From: Nocardiopsis sp. FR4
GTDB lineage: Bacteria; Actinomycetota; Actinomycetes; Streptosporangiales; Streptosporangiaceae
Assembly (NCBI RefSeq): GCF_009830945.1
Contig: NZ_VWVV01000008.1
Span: 1-64,000, forward strand
Direction of reading: 5' to 3'
DNA: 64,000 nucleotides
Numbering within the stretch: the stretch's first letter is position 1; the number at the start of each line of letters is the position of its first letter. The notes below the pieces were generated by a model that saw only the letters and a list, made by a program, of their open reading frames with translations, searched no databases and had not been told where the DNA came from. Both the position numbers and the translations under genes were made by a program. Positions 31,175 to 39,387 of this stretch are shown here, in pieces.

Positions 31175-32073
31175 CGGCCGCCCCCTCCACCTCCGACCCC
31201 GCCGCGCGCACCCCGGCCCGCGGCGGCGCCCCCCGGCGCGGGTACCGGCACGGGCCCGGACGCCTCTTGGGCCGCGCCGCGCTCTACCTGGCGCTGGCCG
31301 TGCTCCTGGTGCCCGTGCTCTTCCCGGTCTACTACGTGTTCGCCGGGGCCCTGATGGAACCGCGCGAGCTGGCCAGCTTCCCGCCGAGGCTGGTCCCCGA
31401 CGGCCTGCACCCGGACAACCTCCTGGCCGCGCTGGAGGCCGTCCCGCTGCTGCGCATGTACGGCAACTCCCTGGTGATGGCCGGGGTCATCACCGTCTCG
31501 CAGCTGGTCACCTCCGCCCTGGCGGCCTACGCGTTCGTGTTCCTGCGCTTCCGGGGCAGCGCCGTGGTGTTCGCGCTGTTCCTGTCCACGCTGATGGTCC
31601 CGGGCGAGGCCACCTTCATCCCCAACTACCTCACCCTGTCCGGGTGGGGGCTGGCCGACACCTACGCCGGACTGGTGCTGCCCTTCCTGGCGTACGCGTT
31701 CGGCACGTTCCTGCTGCGCCAGAGCTTCCGGCAGTTCCCCCGGGAGCTGTACGACGCGGCGCGCATGGACGGCATGGGCCACCTGCGGTTCCTGTGGACG
31801 GTCCTGGTCCCTCTGAGCCGCCCCGCGCTCACCGCGGTCGGCGTGTACGTGTTCATCACCAGCTGGAACATGTACTTCTGGCCGCTGATCATCACGCGCA
31901 GCACCTCGATGCAGACCCTCCAGATCGGCCTGAACAGCCTCAAGACCGGAGAGGCGGCCAACCCCGGCCTGCTGTTGGCGGGCGCGGCGCTCTCCGTCCT
32001 CCCCACCCTCGCCCTCGTGATCCTCGGACAGCGCTTCATCGTCCGCGGCCTCACGGCGGGCGCGGTCAGGTAG
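31171..32073 (+). CDS. ABC transporter permease (UgpE/MalG type)
   Basis: The 300-residue partner permease has six helices starting at about 32, the FYGNSL-type motif RMYGNSLVMAG and the EAA loop ELYDAARMDGMGHLRF. The C-terminal half carries WPLIITRSTSMQTLQIGL, a pattern common in UgpE relatives. GTG 31171 overlaps the previous stop by 4 bp. The solute-binding lipoprotein gene follows after 59 bp. Confidence 0.9.
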   Translation: MTAAPSTSDPAARTPARGGAPRRGYRHGPGRLLGRAALYLALAVLLVPVLFPVYYVFAGALMEPRELASFPPRLVPDGLHPDNLLAALEAVPLLRMYGNSLVMAGVITVSQLVTSALAAYAFVFLRFRGSAVVFALFLSTLMVPGEATFIPNYLTLSGWGLADTYAGLVLPFLAYAFGTFLLRQSFRQFPRELYDAARMDGMGHLRFLWTVLVPLSRPALTAVGVYVFITSWNMYFWPLIITRSTSMQTLQIGLNSLKTGEAANPGLLLAGAALSVLPTLALVILGQRFIVRGLTAGAVR

Positions 32074-32132
32074 GGCCCCACCCCGACCGCTCCCGACGCG
32101 CGGGGCGGTCCGACCCAGAGGAAGCGAAGAAC

Positions 32133-33533
32133 ATGAGAATCTCCCCCCAGAGGCGGGGCGTCGGTGCCGCCGCCCTGCTCGTGAGCCTGGGCTTGGTCCT
32201 GAGCGGCTGCTCCGGCGAGGCCGAGGGCGGAACCAGTGAGCTCACCGCCCCCGGGCCGGAGGTGCTGGAGGGCCTCGACGAGGCGGTCCAGGTCGAGTTC
32301 TGGCACAGCATGGACGCCACCAACGGACAGGTCCTGGACGGCCTCATCGAGGAGTTCAACGCCCGGAACGAGGGCCGGATCGAGGTCACCGGCTCCTTCC
32401 AGGGCAACTACGACGAGGCCCTGGCCAGCCACCGGGCGGCCATCCAGCAGGGTGAGACCGCCGAGCTCATCATGATCTACGACCTGGGCACCCAGTTCAT
32501 GATCGACTCCGGGCAGACCGTGCCCGCGCAGGCGTTCGTGGACGCGGACGGCTACGACACCAGCCCCATCGAGGACGCGCTGCTCAACTACTTCACCGTC
32601 GACGGCGACCTGCGGTCCTTCCCGTTCAACAACTCGACCCCGCTGATGTACGTCAACCGGGACGCCTTCGAGGAGGCCGGGCTGGACCCGGACTCCCCGC
32701 CCACCGACCTCGCCGAGATCCGCGAGGCCGCGGAGCGGCTGACGGTCCGCGACGACGACGGCACGGTCGTGCAGTACGGCTTCGGCGCCGCGGTCTACGG
32801 GTGGTTCGTCGAGCAGTTCATGGCCCGCGCGGGCGTCCCCTACTGCGACAACGCCAACGGCCGCTCCGGGCGCGCCACCGAGGTGCTCTTCGACGACCCC
32901 AAGGTCGTGGAGCTGGTCGAGTGGTGGGAGGGGATGATCGACGACGGGCTCGCCGTCCAGATCGGCCGCAACACCGACGACGGCCAGGCCGCGTTCACCT
33001 CGGGCCGCGCCGCGATGACCCTGGAGTCCACCGGCTCCCTGGGCGGCTTCATCGAGCAGGCCGACTTCGAGGTCGGCGCCGGGTACTTCCCGCTGATCAG
33101 CGCGGACGACCCGGGCGGCTCGATCATCGGCGGCGCCTCCCTGTGGATCAACGGTGAGGGCCACACGGAGCAGGAGGTCCGCGCCTCCTGGGAGTTCGTG
33201 CAGTTCCTGCTGACCCCCGAGTCGCAGTCGGTCTGGCACGCGGGCACCGGCTACCTGTCGGTCAACACCGACGGCTACGGCCTCCCCGAGGCGGTCGAGC
33301 GCGCCGAGGAGTTCCCGCAGTTCTCCGTGGCGGCCGCGCAGCTGGCGGACTCCGAGATCAACGAGAACACGGCGGGCTGCATGATGGGTGTGATGTCCGA
33401 GGCCCGTGTGGCCGCTGAGGAGGGTTGGGAAGCCGCCCTGACCAGCGACACCCCCGCGGCGGAGGCGATGGCCGAGGCCGCCGGGCGCGTGAGCACGCCC
33501 ATCCGGGAGTACAACGACTCGGTCGGCGAGTAG
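32133..33533 (+). CDS. Extracellular solute-binding lipoprotein (UgpB-like)
   Basis: The 466-residue protein has a lipoprotein signal with lipobox LSGC (Cys 26) and the family-1 solute-binding fold. VEFWHSMDATNG and FNNSTPLMYVNRDAFEEAGL are close to the pattern of UgpB, the glycerol-3-phosphate/glycerophosphodiester receptor, so such a substrate is possible, but an oligosaccharide cannot be excluded. ATG 32133 has AGAGGAAG upstream. It is the last gene of the permease-permease-receptor operon. Confidence 0.88.
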   Translation: MRISPQRRGVGAAALLVSLGLVLSGCSGEAEGGTSELTAPGPEVLEGLDEAVQVEFWHSMDATNGQVLDGLIEEFNARNEGRIEVTGSFQGNYDEALASHRAAIQQGETAELIMIYDLGTQFMIDSGQTVPAQAFVDADGYDTSPIEDALLNYFTVDGDLRSFPFNNSTPLMYVNRDAFEEAGLDPDSPPTDLAEIREAAERLTVRDDDGTVVQYGFGAAVYGWFVEQFMARAGVPYCDNANGRSGRATEVLFDDPKVVELVEWWEGMIDDGLAVQIGRNTDDGQAAFTSGRAAMTLESTGSLGGFIEQADFEVGAGYFPLISADDPGGSIIGGASLWINGEGHTEQEVRASWEFVQFLLTPESQSVWHAGTGYLSVNTDGYGLPEAVERAEEFPQFSVAAAQLADSEINENTAGCMMGVMSEARVAAEEGWEAALTSDTPAAEAMAEAAGRVSTPIREYNDSVGE

Positions 33534-33586
33534 CCGACGGGCCGCGCGGGGACCGGGGCGGGCCACCGCTCCGGCCCCCGCCGGCG

Positions 33587-33612
33587 CCGTCCCCGCGGTT
33601 CCGCGGGGACGG
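33587..33612. terminator. Bidirectional terminator between the transporter operon and DUF3152 gene
   Basis: A perfect 12-bp inverted repeat (CCGTCCCCGCGG with CCGCGGGGACGG) around TT ends directly before the stop codon of the converging gene and can serve both strands. Confidence 0.75.
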
Positions 33613-34536
33613 TCAGTCCCCGGACCCCCCGCGCTCCTGCGGCTCGGCGGGGTCGTTGTCGGGGTGGACCCACCCGTTGGGCTCGCAGCCCTGGAGGTCC
33701 AGGGTCTGCTGCTGCATCACCGGGGCGGGCTCGCCCTCGCCCGGGCAGTTGACGTGGCCGTGGCCCAGAGTGTGGCCGACCTCGTGGTTGATCAGGTAGA
33801 TCCGGTAGGTCTCCAGGTCGTCCCCGAAGTGCGGGACGCCCGACACCCAGCGGTTCTGGTTGATGATCGCCCGGTTGCCGTTGGCACAGGAGACGTACCC
33901 GCCGGTGTTGAGCGGGGCGCACAGGCGGTCCACGGTGTCGGGGGCGGCCAGCAGCACGCGGATGTCGGCGTCGTCGCCGTCCACCCGCTGCAGGGAGCGC
34001 TCGCCGTCGTTGCCCCAGCTGCGCGGGTCTCCCAGGATCTGCTCCACGGCGTCCACGAAGTCCTCGGCCTCGCCGGGAAGCCCGTCCTCCACCTCGACGG
34101 CGAAGGTGGTCAGGGGACCCTCGCCCATGACCTCGCCCTCGCCCTCCATGACGCTGAGCTCGCCGTCGGCGCTGTCGACCTCCTCCTCCACGGACCGCTG
34201 CAGCACCGGGAGGTCCTCCTCCTCGGCCGCCTCCTCCGGGGAGGACTGCCGGTCGCGCGTGGGGGAGCCGGAGGGCCCGTCGGCCGAGCCCCGGGCCTGG
34301 TCCTCGGCGGTCGCGGGTCGTTCCCCGCCCGTCTCGGGGGCCCCGTCGACGACGGGGCCGGACGCGGAGGTCTCGGTGGTAGGACCGATTTCGCTCCCGG
34401 GCTCGGGAACGCTGACCATGAGCACGGCGGAGGTTCCGGAGACCAGGCACAGCCCCAGCGCCAGTCCCAGCGGGTACCGGCTGCGGCGGCGGTGCCGGGC
34501 ACGGGGCCGCCCCGTGGGCGAAGCGGGCGTGGGCAC
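33613..34536 (-). CDS. DUF3152 family secreted metzincin-like protein
   Basis: The 307-residue protein has an Arg-rich N-terminus, one membrane/signal-anchor helix (about 22-45), a long acidic Ser/Glu-rich linker, and a C-terminal DUF3152 domain (about 135-300). The domain contains HEVGHTLGHGH (H251, E252, H255, H261), which fits the HExxHxxGxxH zinc signature of metzincins, and a later Met (PAPVMQQQT) in the place of the Met-turn. An outer-surface metalloprotease role is therefore plausible but unproven. GTG 34536 follows GAGAGGTGG; upstream frame extension lacks coding bias. It is convergent with the transporter operon and divergent from the FAH gene. Confidence 0.75.
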   Translation of the reverse strand: MPTPASPTGRPRARHRRRSRYPLGLALGLCLVSGTSAVLMVSVPEPGSEIGPTTETSASGPVVDGAPETGGERPATAEDQARGSADGPSGSPTRDRQSSPEEAAEEEDLPVLQRSVEEEVDSADGELSVMEGEGEVMGEGPLTTFAVEVEDGLPGEAEDFVDAVEQILGDPRSWGNDGERSLQRVDGDDADIRVLLAAPDTVDRLCAPLNTGGYVSCANGNRAIINQNRWVSGVPHFGDDLETYRIYLINHEVGHTLGHGHVNCPGEGEPAPVMQQQTLDLQGCEPNGWVHPDNDPAEPQERGGSGD

Positions 34537-34840
34537 GGTGGATCCACCTCTCGACAGCGGACGACGGACCCAGCATGCCAGAGTTCGTTTCAAGGAAAGG
34601 CCAAGGCAGTGTCCGGGAAGGCCAGATCCGTCCGGCTCTGGGGAGCCTTGTTCCACCTCAGAAGCCCGCGCGCGGAGGTCGGACCAGCGGATCTCCTCCG
34701 TGTGGCCTTGGCAACTCCCGCCCCGGCCGGGGGAGGGGACCGCCCCGGGCGCCGTCCCGCGCCCGCGGCCCCCGCGCTCCCCGCCGCACGGATACCCTTC
34801 AACGGCAAGCGAGACAACAGGGGCTGCTGGGAGGCACCAA

Positions 34841-35641
34841 GTGCGCATCGCGCGGTTCGCGTCCGGTGACGAGGTCGGGTTCGGCCTGGTCGAGACCGAT
34901 TCCGACAGCGGGGAGGAGTTCGTCGCCCGGCTGAGCGGCCACCCCCTCCTCGGCGACATCAAGCTGACCGGTGAGCGGGCCAAGCTCTCGGACGTCCGCC
35001 TGCTGTCCCCGGTCCTACCGACCAAGGTGGTCTGCATCGGCAAGAACTACGCCGACCACGTCGCCGAGATGAAGGACATCACGGGGGAGTCCACCGAGGA
35101 GCCCGTGGTCTTCCTCAAGCCCTCCACCGCGGTGACCGGTCCCCACGACCCGATCTTCCACCCCGAGACCTCCGAGCGGGTCGACTACGAGGGCGAACTG
35201 GCCATCGTCATCGCGCGTCCCTGCCGCGAGGTGCCGCGCGAGCGCGTCAAGGACGTCATCTTCGGCTACACCGTGGCCAACGACGTCACCGCGCGCGACC
35301 TGCAGAAGCGGGACAAGCAGTGGACCCGGGCCAAGGGCTTCGACTCCTTCTGCCCCATGGGTCCCTGGATCACCACCGGTCTGAGCATCGAGGAGGCCCA
35401 GGACCTGGCCCTCACCACCACCGTGGACGGCGAGACGCGGCAGGACGGCCGCACCTCGCAGTTCATCCACGACATCCCCGGCGTCATCGCCCACATCACC
35501 TCCTTCATGACCCTGCTCCCCGGTGACGTGGTGCTCACCGGAACACCCGCGGGCGTGGGCCCGGTCCGGGTCGGCCAGGAGGTCGCGGTGACCGTGGAGC
35601 GCCTGGGCACCATCCGCAACAGGGTGGTCTCCCGGGACTGA
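34841..35641 (+). CDS. Fumarylacetoacetate hydrolase (FAH) family protein
   Basis: The 266-residue protein has the FAH catalytic fold: CIGKNYADHVAEM, FLKPSTAVTGP, the metal-binding VDYEGELAIVI acidic pair and NDVTARDLQ, ending in LTGTPAGVGPVRVGQ. Family members are hydratases, decarboxylases or acylpyruvate hydrolases acting on 2,4-dioxo acids; the substrate cannot be told. FAH next to gltX is a conserved actinobacterial arrangement. GTG 34841 follows GGGAGG at 6 nt. Confidence 0.88.
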   Translation: MRIARFASGDEVGFGLVETDSDSGEEFVARLSGHPLLGDIKLTGERAKLSDVRLLSPVLPTKVVCIGKNYADHVAEMKDITGESTEEPVVFLKPSTAVTGPHDPIFHPETSERVDYEGELAIVIARPCREVPRERVKDVIFGYTVANDVTARDLQKRDKQWTRAKGFDSFCPMGPWITTGLSIEEAQDLALTTTVDGETRQDGRTSQFIHDIPGVIAHITSFMTLLPGDVVLTGTPAGVGPVRVGQEVAVTVERLGTIRNRVVSRD

Positions 35642-35654
35642 ACCGGCCCCGCGC

Positions 35655-35682
35655 GGCAGACGCCCCGTCGGGGGCGTCTGCC
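35655..35682 (+). terminator. Terminator after the FAH gene
   Basis: A 12-bp perfect stem (GGCAGACGCCCC and its complement) with a GTCG loop lies 13 bp after the stop. Confidence 0.8.
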
Positions 35683-35715
35683 CCGTCGCCGCCCCGTACG
35701 ACTGGAAGGCAGTAC

Positions 35716-36732
35716 GTGAGCATCCCCCACCGACGCCGCACCGGCCTCCTCCTGCTCGCCGGTGCGCTCGCCCTCGTCCTCGTGGCCGCGGGAGCCGTCC
35801 TGCGGACGTCCGCGCGCTCCGACGGCGGCGGCTCCGACACGGAAGCGGAGGGACCGGTGAGCGAACCGCGCCGTCTCATGCTGGCGGGCGACTCGATGAC
35901 CCAGGGGGCCAACGGTGACCGCACCTGGCGCTACCACCTGTGGAACCACCTCAACCCGAGGGTGGAGGGGCTGGACTTCGTCGGCCCCTACAGCGACCCC
36001 GCGACCCGGGACATGATCCTGCCGGTCCCCACCACCGGGGACGAGCCGCCGCCCTCTCCCGACGGCGACCCGGCCGAGGACACCGCCTCCTCCGCTGACG
36101 GGGCCTCCGGTGGGACGCCCGCCGACGCCTCCCCCGAGGCGGTCGAGGGCGCGGGCTGGCCCGGCCTGGACGGCGACCCCGACTCCCCGGAGTACCGCGA
36201 CCCCGACTTCGACCAGAGCCACAACGCCCTGTGGGGGCGCACCCTGCGCGACGCCGCCGCCACCATCCGGGGCGAGGTGCGCGAGCACGAGCCCGACGTG
36301 CTGTGCGTCATGCTCGGCGTCAACGACCTGCTCTGGCCGGTCAGCGAGCAGGAGATGGAGCAGCGGCTGCGCGGCTACGTGGAGGCGGCGCGCAAGGGCA
36401 ACCCGAACCTGCGCGTGGTGCTGGCCGAGGCCCTGCCCATCGCCCTGGCCGAGGCCGACGAGGGGTTCGCGCTGCGCCTGTACGTCTACAACACCCTGGT
36501 CCGCGAGGTCGCCGCCGACATGTCCACCGAGGAGTCGCCGGTGGTCAGCGTGAACGTCGCCGAGGCCGTGGACTGGGACGTGTCCGCCGACACCTACGAC
36601 GGCACCCACCCCAACGCCTCCGGCGAGGTCAAGATCGCCGCCGCCTTCGCCGACGCCCTGGCCGACGCCTACGGGCTCGGAGCCCCCTACCCGCGCCCCC
36701 TGCCCCCGCCCCCCGAGGCCGTCGGGGGGTGA
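35716..36732 (+). CDS. Membrane-anchored or secreted SGNH/GDSL hydrolase
   Basis: The 338-residue protein has a signal/anchor helix (about 9-30) and an SGNH hydrolase domain. The catalytic Ser is in LAGDSMTQG (block I), GVNDL gives the Asn of block III, and DGTHPN carries the Asp and His of block V. A Pro/Ser/Asp-rich insertion (about 105-150) interrupts the domain after block I. These enzymes are esterases or lipases with varied substrates, such as acetylated wall sugars. GTG 35716 follows GGAAGG. It ends 55 bp before gltX. Confidence 0.85.
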   Translation: MSIPHRRRTGLLLLAGALALVLVAAGAVLRTSARSDGGGSDTEAEGPVSEPRRLMLAGDSMTQGANGDRTWRYHLWNHLNPRVEGLDFVGPYSDPATRDMILPVPTTGDEPPPSPDGDPAEDTASSADGASGGTPADASPEAVEGAGWPGLDGDPDSPEYRDPDFDQSHNALWGRTLRDAAATIRGEVREHEPDVLCVMLGVNDLLWPVSEQEMEQRLRGYVEAARKGNPNLRVVLAEALPIALAEADEGFALRLYVYNTLVREVAADMSTEESPVVSVNVAEAVDWDVSADTYDGTHPNASGEVKIAAAFADALADAYGLGAPYPRPLPPPPEAVGG

Positions 36733-36775
36733 GGCGGCGACCAGCGGGTTTCCCCGGGCCACCGCCCGCCGCCGA

Positions 36776-36781
36776 TACCCT
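36776..36781 (+). promoter_or_regulatory. -10 box for leaderless gltX mRNA
   Basis: TACCCT ends 6 nt before GTG 36788 and there is no ribosome site between, so gltX is probably transcribed from its first codon. Confidence 0.45.
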
Positions 36782-36787
36782 GGGCGC

Positions 36788-38233
36788 GTGACTGACACTT
36801 CCATCCGCACCCGCTTCGCCCCGTCCCCCACGGGCATGTTCCACGTCGGTGGCGCGCGCTCCGCGCTGTTCAACTGGGCCCTGGCACAGCAGCGGCCCGA
36901 GGGCCGCATGGTGCTGCGCGTCGAGGACACCGACGCCGCCCGCAACCGGCCCGAGTGGACCGAGGGCATCATCCGCGCGCTCGCCTGGCTCGGCATCGGC
37001 GAGCAGGACCCGCACTTCGAGGGCCCCTACTTCCAGTCCGAGTACGCCGACAAGCACCGCGAGACCGCCCAGCAGCTGTACAAGGACGGCCGCGCCTACT
37101 ACTGCGACTGCACCCGCGAGCAGGTGCAGGAGCGGCGCGACAACCCCAACCTCGGCTACGACGGGTTCTGCCGCGACCGCAACCTGGCCCCCGGCCCCGG
37201 ACGCGCGCTGCGCTTCCGCGTGCCCGAGGGCGGCCCCACGGTCGTGGACGACCGGATCCGCGGCCGGGTGGAGTTCGAGCACTCGGCCATCGAGGACTTC
37301 GTCATCGCCCGCGCCGACGGCTCGCCGCTGTTCGTGCTGGCCAACGTGGTCGACGACGTCGAGATGCGCATCACCCACGTCATCCGAGGCGAGGAGCACC
37401 TGTCCAACACCCCCAAGCAGCAGCTGCTGTGGGAGGCGCTGGGCCTGACCCCGCCGGTGTGGGCGCACCTGCCGGTCATCGTCAACGAGCAGCGCAAGAA
37501 GCTCTCCAAGCGCCGGGACAAGGTCGCCCTGGAGTCCTACCAGGAGGAGGGCTACCTCCCCGAGGCGATGGTCAACTACCTCATGCTGCTGGGCTGGGCG
37601 CCGGGTGACGACCGCGAGATCATGCCCTGGTCGCAGATGCAGCCGCTGTTCCGCGTCGAGGACGTCAACAGCTCCAGCGCCTTCTTCGACGAGAAGAAGC
37701 TGCGCGCCTTCAACGGCGAGTACATCCGCGCGCTCTCCGTGGAGGAGTTCACCGAGCGCTGCCAGCCCTGGCTGACCGGGGAGGCCGCCCCGTGGGACCC
37801 GGCCGACTACGACCCCGGGGCCTTCGCCGCCGTGGCCCCGCTCGCGCAGAGCCGGGTGGCGGTGCTCAGCGAGATCGTGCCCAACGTGGACTTCCTCTTC
37901 CTCAGGCGGCCCGTGGAGGACGAGAAGAGCTGGGCCAAGGCGATGAAGCCGGGTGTGGGCCGCGAGATGCTCCAGGCCGCGCTGACCCGCTTCGCCGACC
38001 CGGAGCTGCCTTGGAACGCCGAGGCGCTCAAGACCGCCACCGAGGAGGTCGGCGCGTCCCTGGGCCTGAAGCTGGGCAAGGCGCAGGCCCCCGTGCGCGT
38101 GGCGGTCACCGGCCGCACCGTCGGCCTGCCGCTGTTCGAGTCGCTGGAGCTGCTGGGCCGCGAACGGGTCCAGGCCCGTCTGGCGGCGGCCCTGGAGCGG
38201 CTGGGCGAGCAGGAGGACGCCGCCGGGGCCTGA
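36788..38233 (+). CDS. gltX: Glutamyl-tRNA synthetase
   Basis: GluRS charges tRNA-Glu and, where no GlnRS exists, also tRNA-Gln, which GatCAB then amidates. The 481-residue protein has the class-I start [22 protein letters not shown], with HVGG in place of HIGH, and the KLSKR loop ([15 protein letters not shown]). A cysteine cluster in YYCDCTRE and GFC lies in the acceptor-binding region. The sequence around the first motif differs from the CPSPTGxPHVGLVRTALFNW form that I recall for Streptomyces. It lies immediately upstream of tRNA-Gln and tRNA-Glu genes. GTG 36788 is supported by the -10 box. Confidence 0.95.
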   Translation: MTDTSIRTRFAPSPTGMFHVGGARSALFNWALAQQRPEGRMVLRVEDTDAARNRPEWTEGIIRALAWLGIGEQDPHFEGPYFQSEYADKHRETAQQLYKDGRAYYCDCTREQVQERRDNPNLGYDGFCRDRNLAPGPGRALRFRVPEGGPTVVDDRIRGRVEFEHSAIEDFVIARADGSPLFVLANVVDDVEMRITHVIRGEEHLSNTPKQQLLWEALGLTPPVWAHLPVIVNEQRKKLSKRRDKVALESYQEEGYLPEAMVNYLMLLGWAPGDDREIMPWSQMQPLFRVEDVNSSSAFFDEKKLRAFNGEYIRALSVEEFTERCQPWLTGEAAPWDPADYDPGAFAAVAPLAQSRVAVLSEIVPNVDFLFLRRPVEDEKSWAKAMKPGVGREMLQAALTRFADPELPWNAEALKTATEEVGASLGLKLGKAQAPVRVAVTGRTVGLPLFESLELLGRERVQARLAAALERLGEQEDAAGA

Positions 38234-38251
38234 CCGGCTCCGGGACCCCTG

Positions 38252-38280
38252 GGGTGGCCGGGACCACAGACCGGCCACCC
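38252..38280 (+). terminator. Terminator after gltX
   Basis: A 10-bp perfect stem (GGGTGGCCGG and complement) with a 9-nt loop lies 18 bp after the stop. Confidence 0.7.
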
Positions 38281-38313
38281 GGAATTCGGTTCGCGACCAC
38301 TCGGAATGTCCGC

Positions 38314-38319
38314 TAGAGT
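38314..38319 (+). promoter_or_regulatory. Candidate -10 box of the tRNA cluster
   Basis: TAGAGT lies 58 bp before tRNA-Gln. A weak TTCGCG (38290-38295) is 18 bp upstream. Confidence 0.4.
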
Positions 38320-38376
38320 TATCCACGTCGCCGAGGGGGACAGGGAAGCGAAAGCGACCGGGTCCTCCCAAAGCAC

Positions 38377-38448
38377 TGGGGTATGGTGTAATCGGCAGCA
38401 CGACTGATTCTGGTTCAGTTAGTCTAGGTTCGAGTCCTGGTACCCCAG
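38377..38448 (+). tRNA. tRNA-Gln (anticodon CTG)
   Basis: A complete 72-nt cloverleaf. The acceptor stem TGGGGTA/TACCCCA is perfect, the anticodon stem ACTGA/TCAGT holds CTG at 38410-38412, the T arm contains GGTTCGAGTCC, and the discriminator is G, as expected for glutamine. CCA is not encoded. With GatCAB and gltX in the same window, this tRNA may be charged by the indirect route. Confidence 0.95.
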
Positions 38449-38498
38449 CGCAGGTTCGCGGTTCTCCGCGAGCAGCGCGGGCCAACGGCCCGAAACGC

Positions 38499-38571
38499 GC
38501 CCCCGTCGTCTAGTGGCCTAGGACGCCGCCCTCTCAAGGCGGTAACGGCGGTTCGAATCCGCTCGGGGGTA
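38499..38571 (+). tRNA. tRNA-Glu (anticodon CTC), copy 1
   Basis: A 73-nt cloverleaf. The acceptor stem GCCCCCG/CGGGGGT has one G-T pair, the anticodon stem CCGCC/GGCGG holds CTC at 38533-38535, the T loop is GGTTCGAATCC, and the discriminator is A. The next three bases are CCA, so the tail is encoded in this copy. Confidence 0.95.
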
Positions 38572-38582
38572 CCACAGGGAGA

Positions 38583-38610
38583 GGCTCCCACCCGCGTGGG
38601 GGCCTTCTTT
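38583..38610 (+). terminator. Terminator between the two tRNA-Glu genes
   Basis: A 9-bp stem, GGCTCCCAC with GTGGGGGCC (one G-T pair), a CCGC loop and a T-rich tail TTCTTT. A promoter for the second tRNA-Glu would then lie between 38611 and 38676. Confidence 0.75.
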
Positions 38611-38676
38611 CTGGCCGGTGCACGCCACCGGTGTCCGGTTCGAGCGGGTATCGTAGAGTCCGTTCGCACCATTCCG

Positions 38677-38749
38677 GCCCCCGTCGTCTAGTGGCCTAGG
38701 ACGCCGCCCTCTCAAGGCGGTAACGGCGGTTCGAATCCGCTCGGGGGTA
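38677..38749 (+). tRNA. tRNA-Glu (anticodon CTC), copy 2
   Basis: The 73-nt gene is identical by eye to copy 1 through the whole cloverleaf (anticodon CTC at 38711-38713), but is followed by CTT rather than CCA, so CCA must be added after transcription. Confidence 0.95.
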
Positions 38750-38755
38750 CTTCGA

Positions 38756-38790
38756 GGCTCCATCCGTCAGGGTGGGGCCTTTGTCGTTTT
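38756..38790 (+). terminator. Terminator after tRNA-Glu copy 2
   Basis: A 10-bp stem, GGCTCCATCC with GGGTGGGGCC (two G-T pairs), with a GTCA loop and interrupted T tail. It is related in sequence to the terminator at 38583, as expected from duplication of the tRNA with its terminator. Confidence 0.7.
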
Positions 38791-38969
38791 CCGGGGTCTT
38801 TCCCCGGAGCACGGGCCGCTCCCGGTCCGGAGCACGCCGCCGCCGGGGCCCTGGGATACTGGGACGGGCACGTCCCCGCACCCCCTCCTCCCCCTCCCGG
38901 AGCGCATGAAGAACCCCTCTCCCCGCCACGCGCCCCCGCCCCCGAGTCCGGCGGGGAGGCCGGTGCGCC

Positions 38970-39233
38970 GTGACCGGCCGTGAACGCGGGCCCGGCGACC
39001 ACCAGGACAAGGAGGTGCGCCAGGTGCTCAAGGAGCTCTGCGACCAGGGGTGGGTGCTCCGGCGGGAGGGGCACTGGGGGCGCCTGTACTGCGACTGCGG
39101 CTGCACCCGCATCCAGGTCCCCGGCACACCCCGCAACTCCGGCCGGGCCGCCCGCCGGATCAGGCAGGAGGCGCGGCGCTGCCCGATGCCCCCGGACGAC
39201 CCCCGGCGCGGTGCGGCCAACTCCGGGACGTGA
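38970..39233 (+). CDS. Small HicA-like basic protein
   Basis: The 87-residue protein has the pattern LKELCDQGWVLRREGHWGRLYC followed by a CDCGC cluster and RIQVPGTPRNSGRAARRIRQEARR. The order of strand, conserved Gly-His and VPGTPRN helix start resembles the HicA mRNA interferase fold (double-stranded-RNA-binding-like), as found in actinobacterial HicA relatives. The Cys pair and the distant sequence leave toxin activity uncertain. GTG 38970 follows GGGGAGG at 10 nt. A DNA-binding gene 154 bp downstream could be its partner. Confidence 0.6.
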   Translation: MTGRERGPGDHQDKEVRQVLKELCDQGWVLRREGHWGRLYCDCGCTRIQVPGTPRNSGRAARRIRQEARRCPMPPDDPRRGAANSGT

Positions 39234-39271
39234 GCCCCCCTGGCGGGTTCGGCCGCGACCGGTATCCTTGT

Positions 39272-39287
39272 GTTGACATTTGTCAAC
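39272..39287. promoter_or_regulatory. Palindromic operator before the HTH gene
   Basis: GTTGACATTTGTCAAC is an inverted repeat of 7 bp (GTTGACA/TGTCAAC) around TT. TATCCT (39263-39268), a possible -10 box, lies immediately upstream, so the palindrome would cover the transcription start, a typical autoregulation site. Confidence 0.5.
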
Positions 39288-39387
39288 GCGCGCTCCTCGC
39301 CCGGCCCCGCGCCGGGCGCGCGGGGCGCTGACCGCGGCCGCCACCCCCGACACACACCGGAGGACGCTCCGGAGGAAGGCGAGGCCG

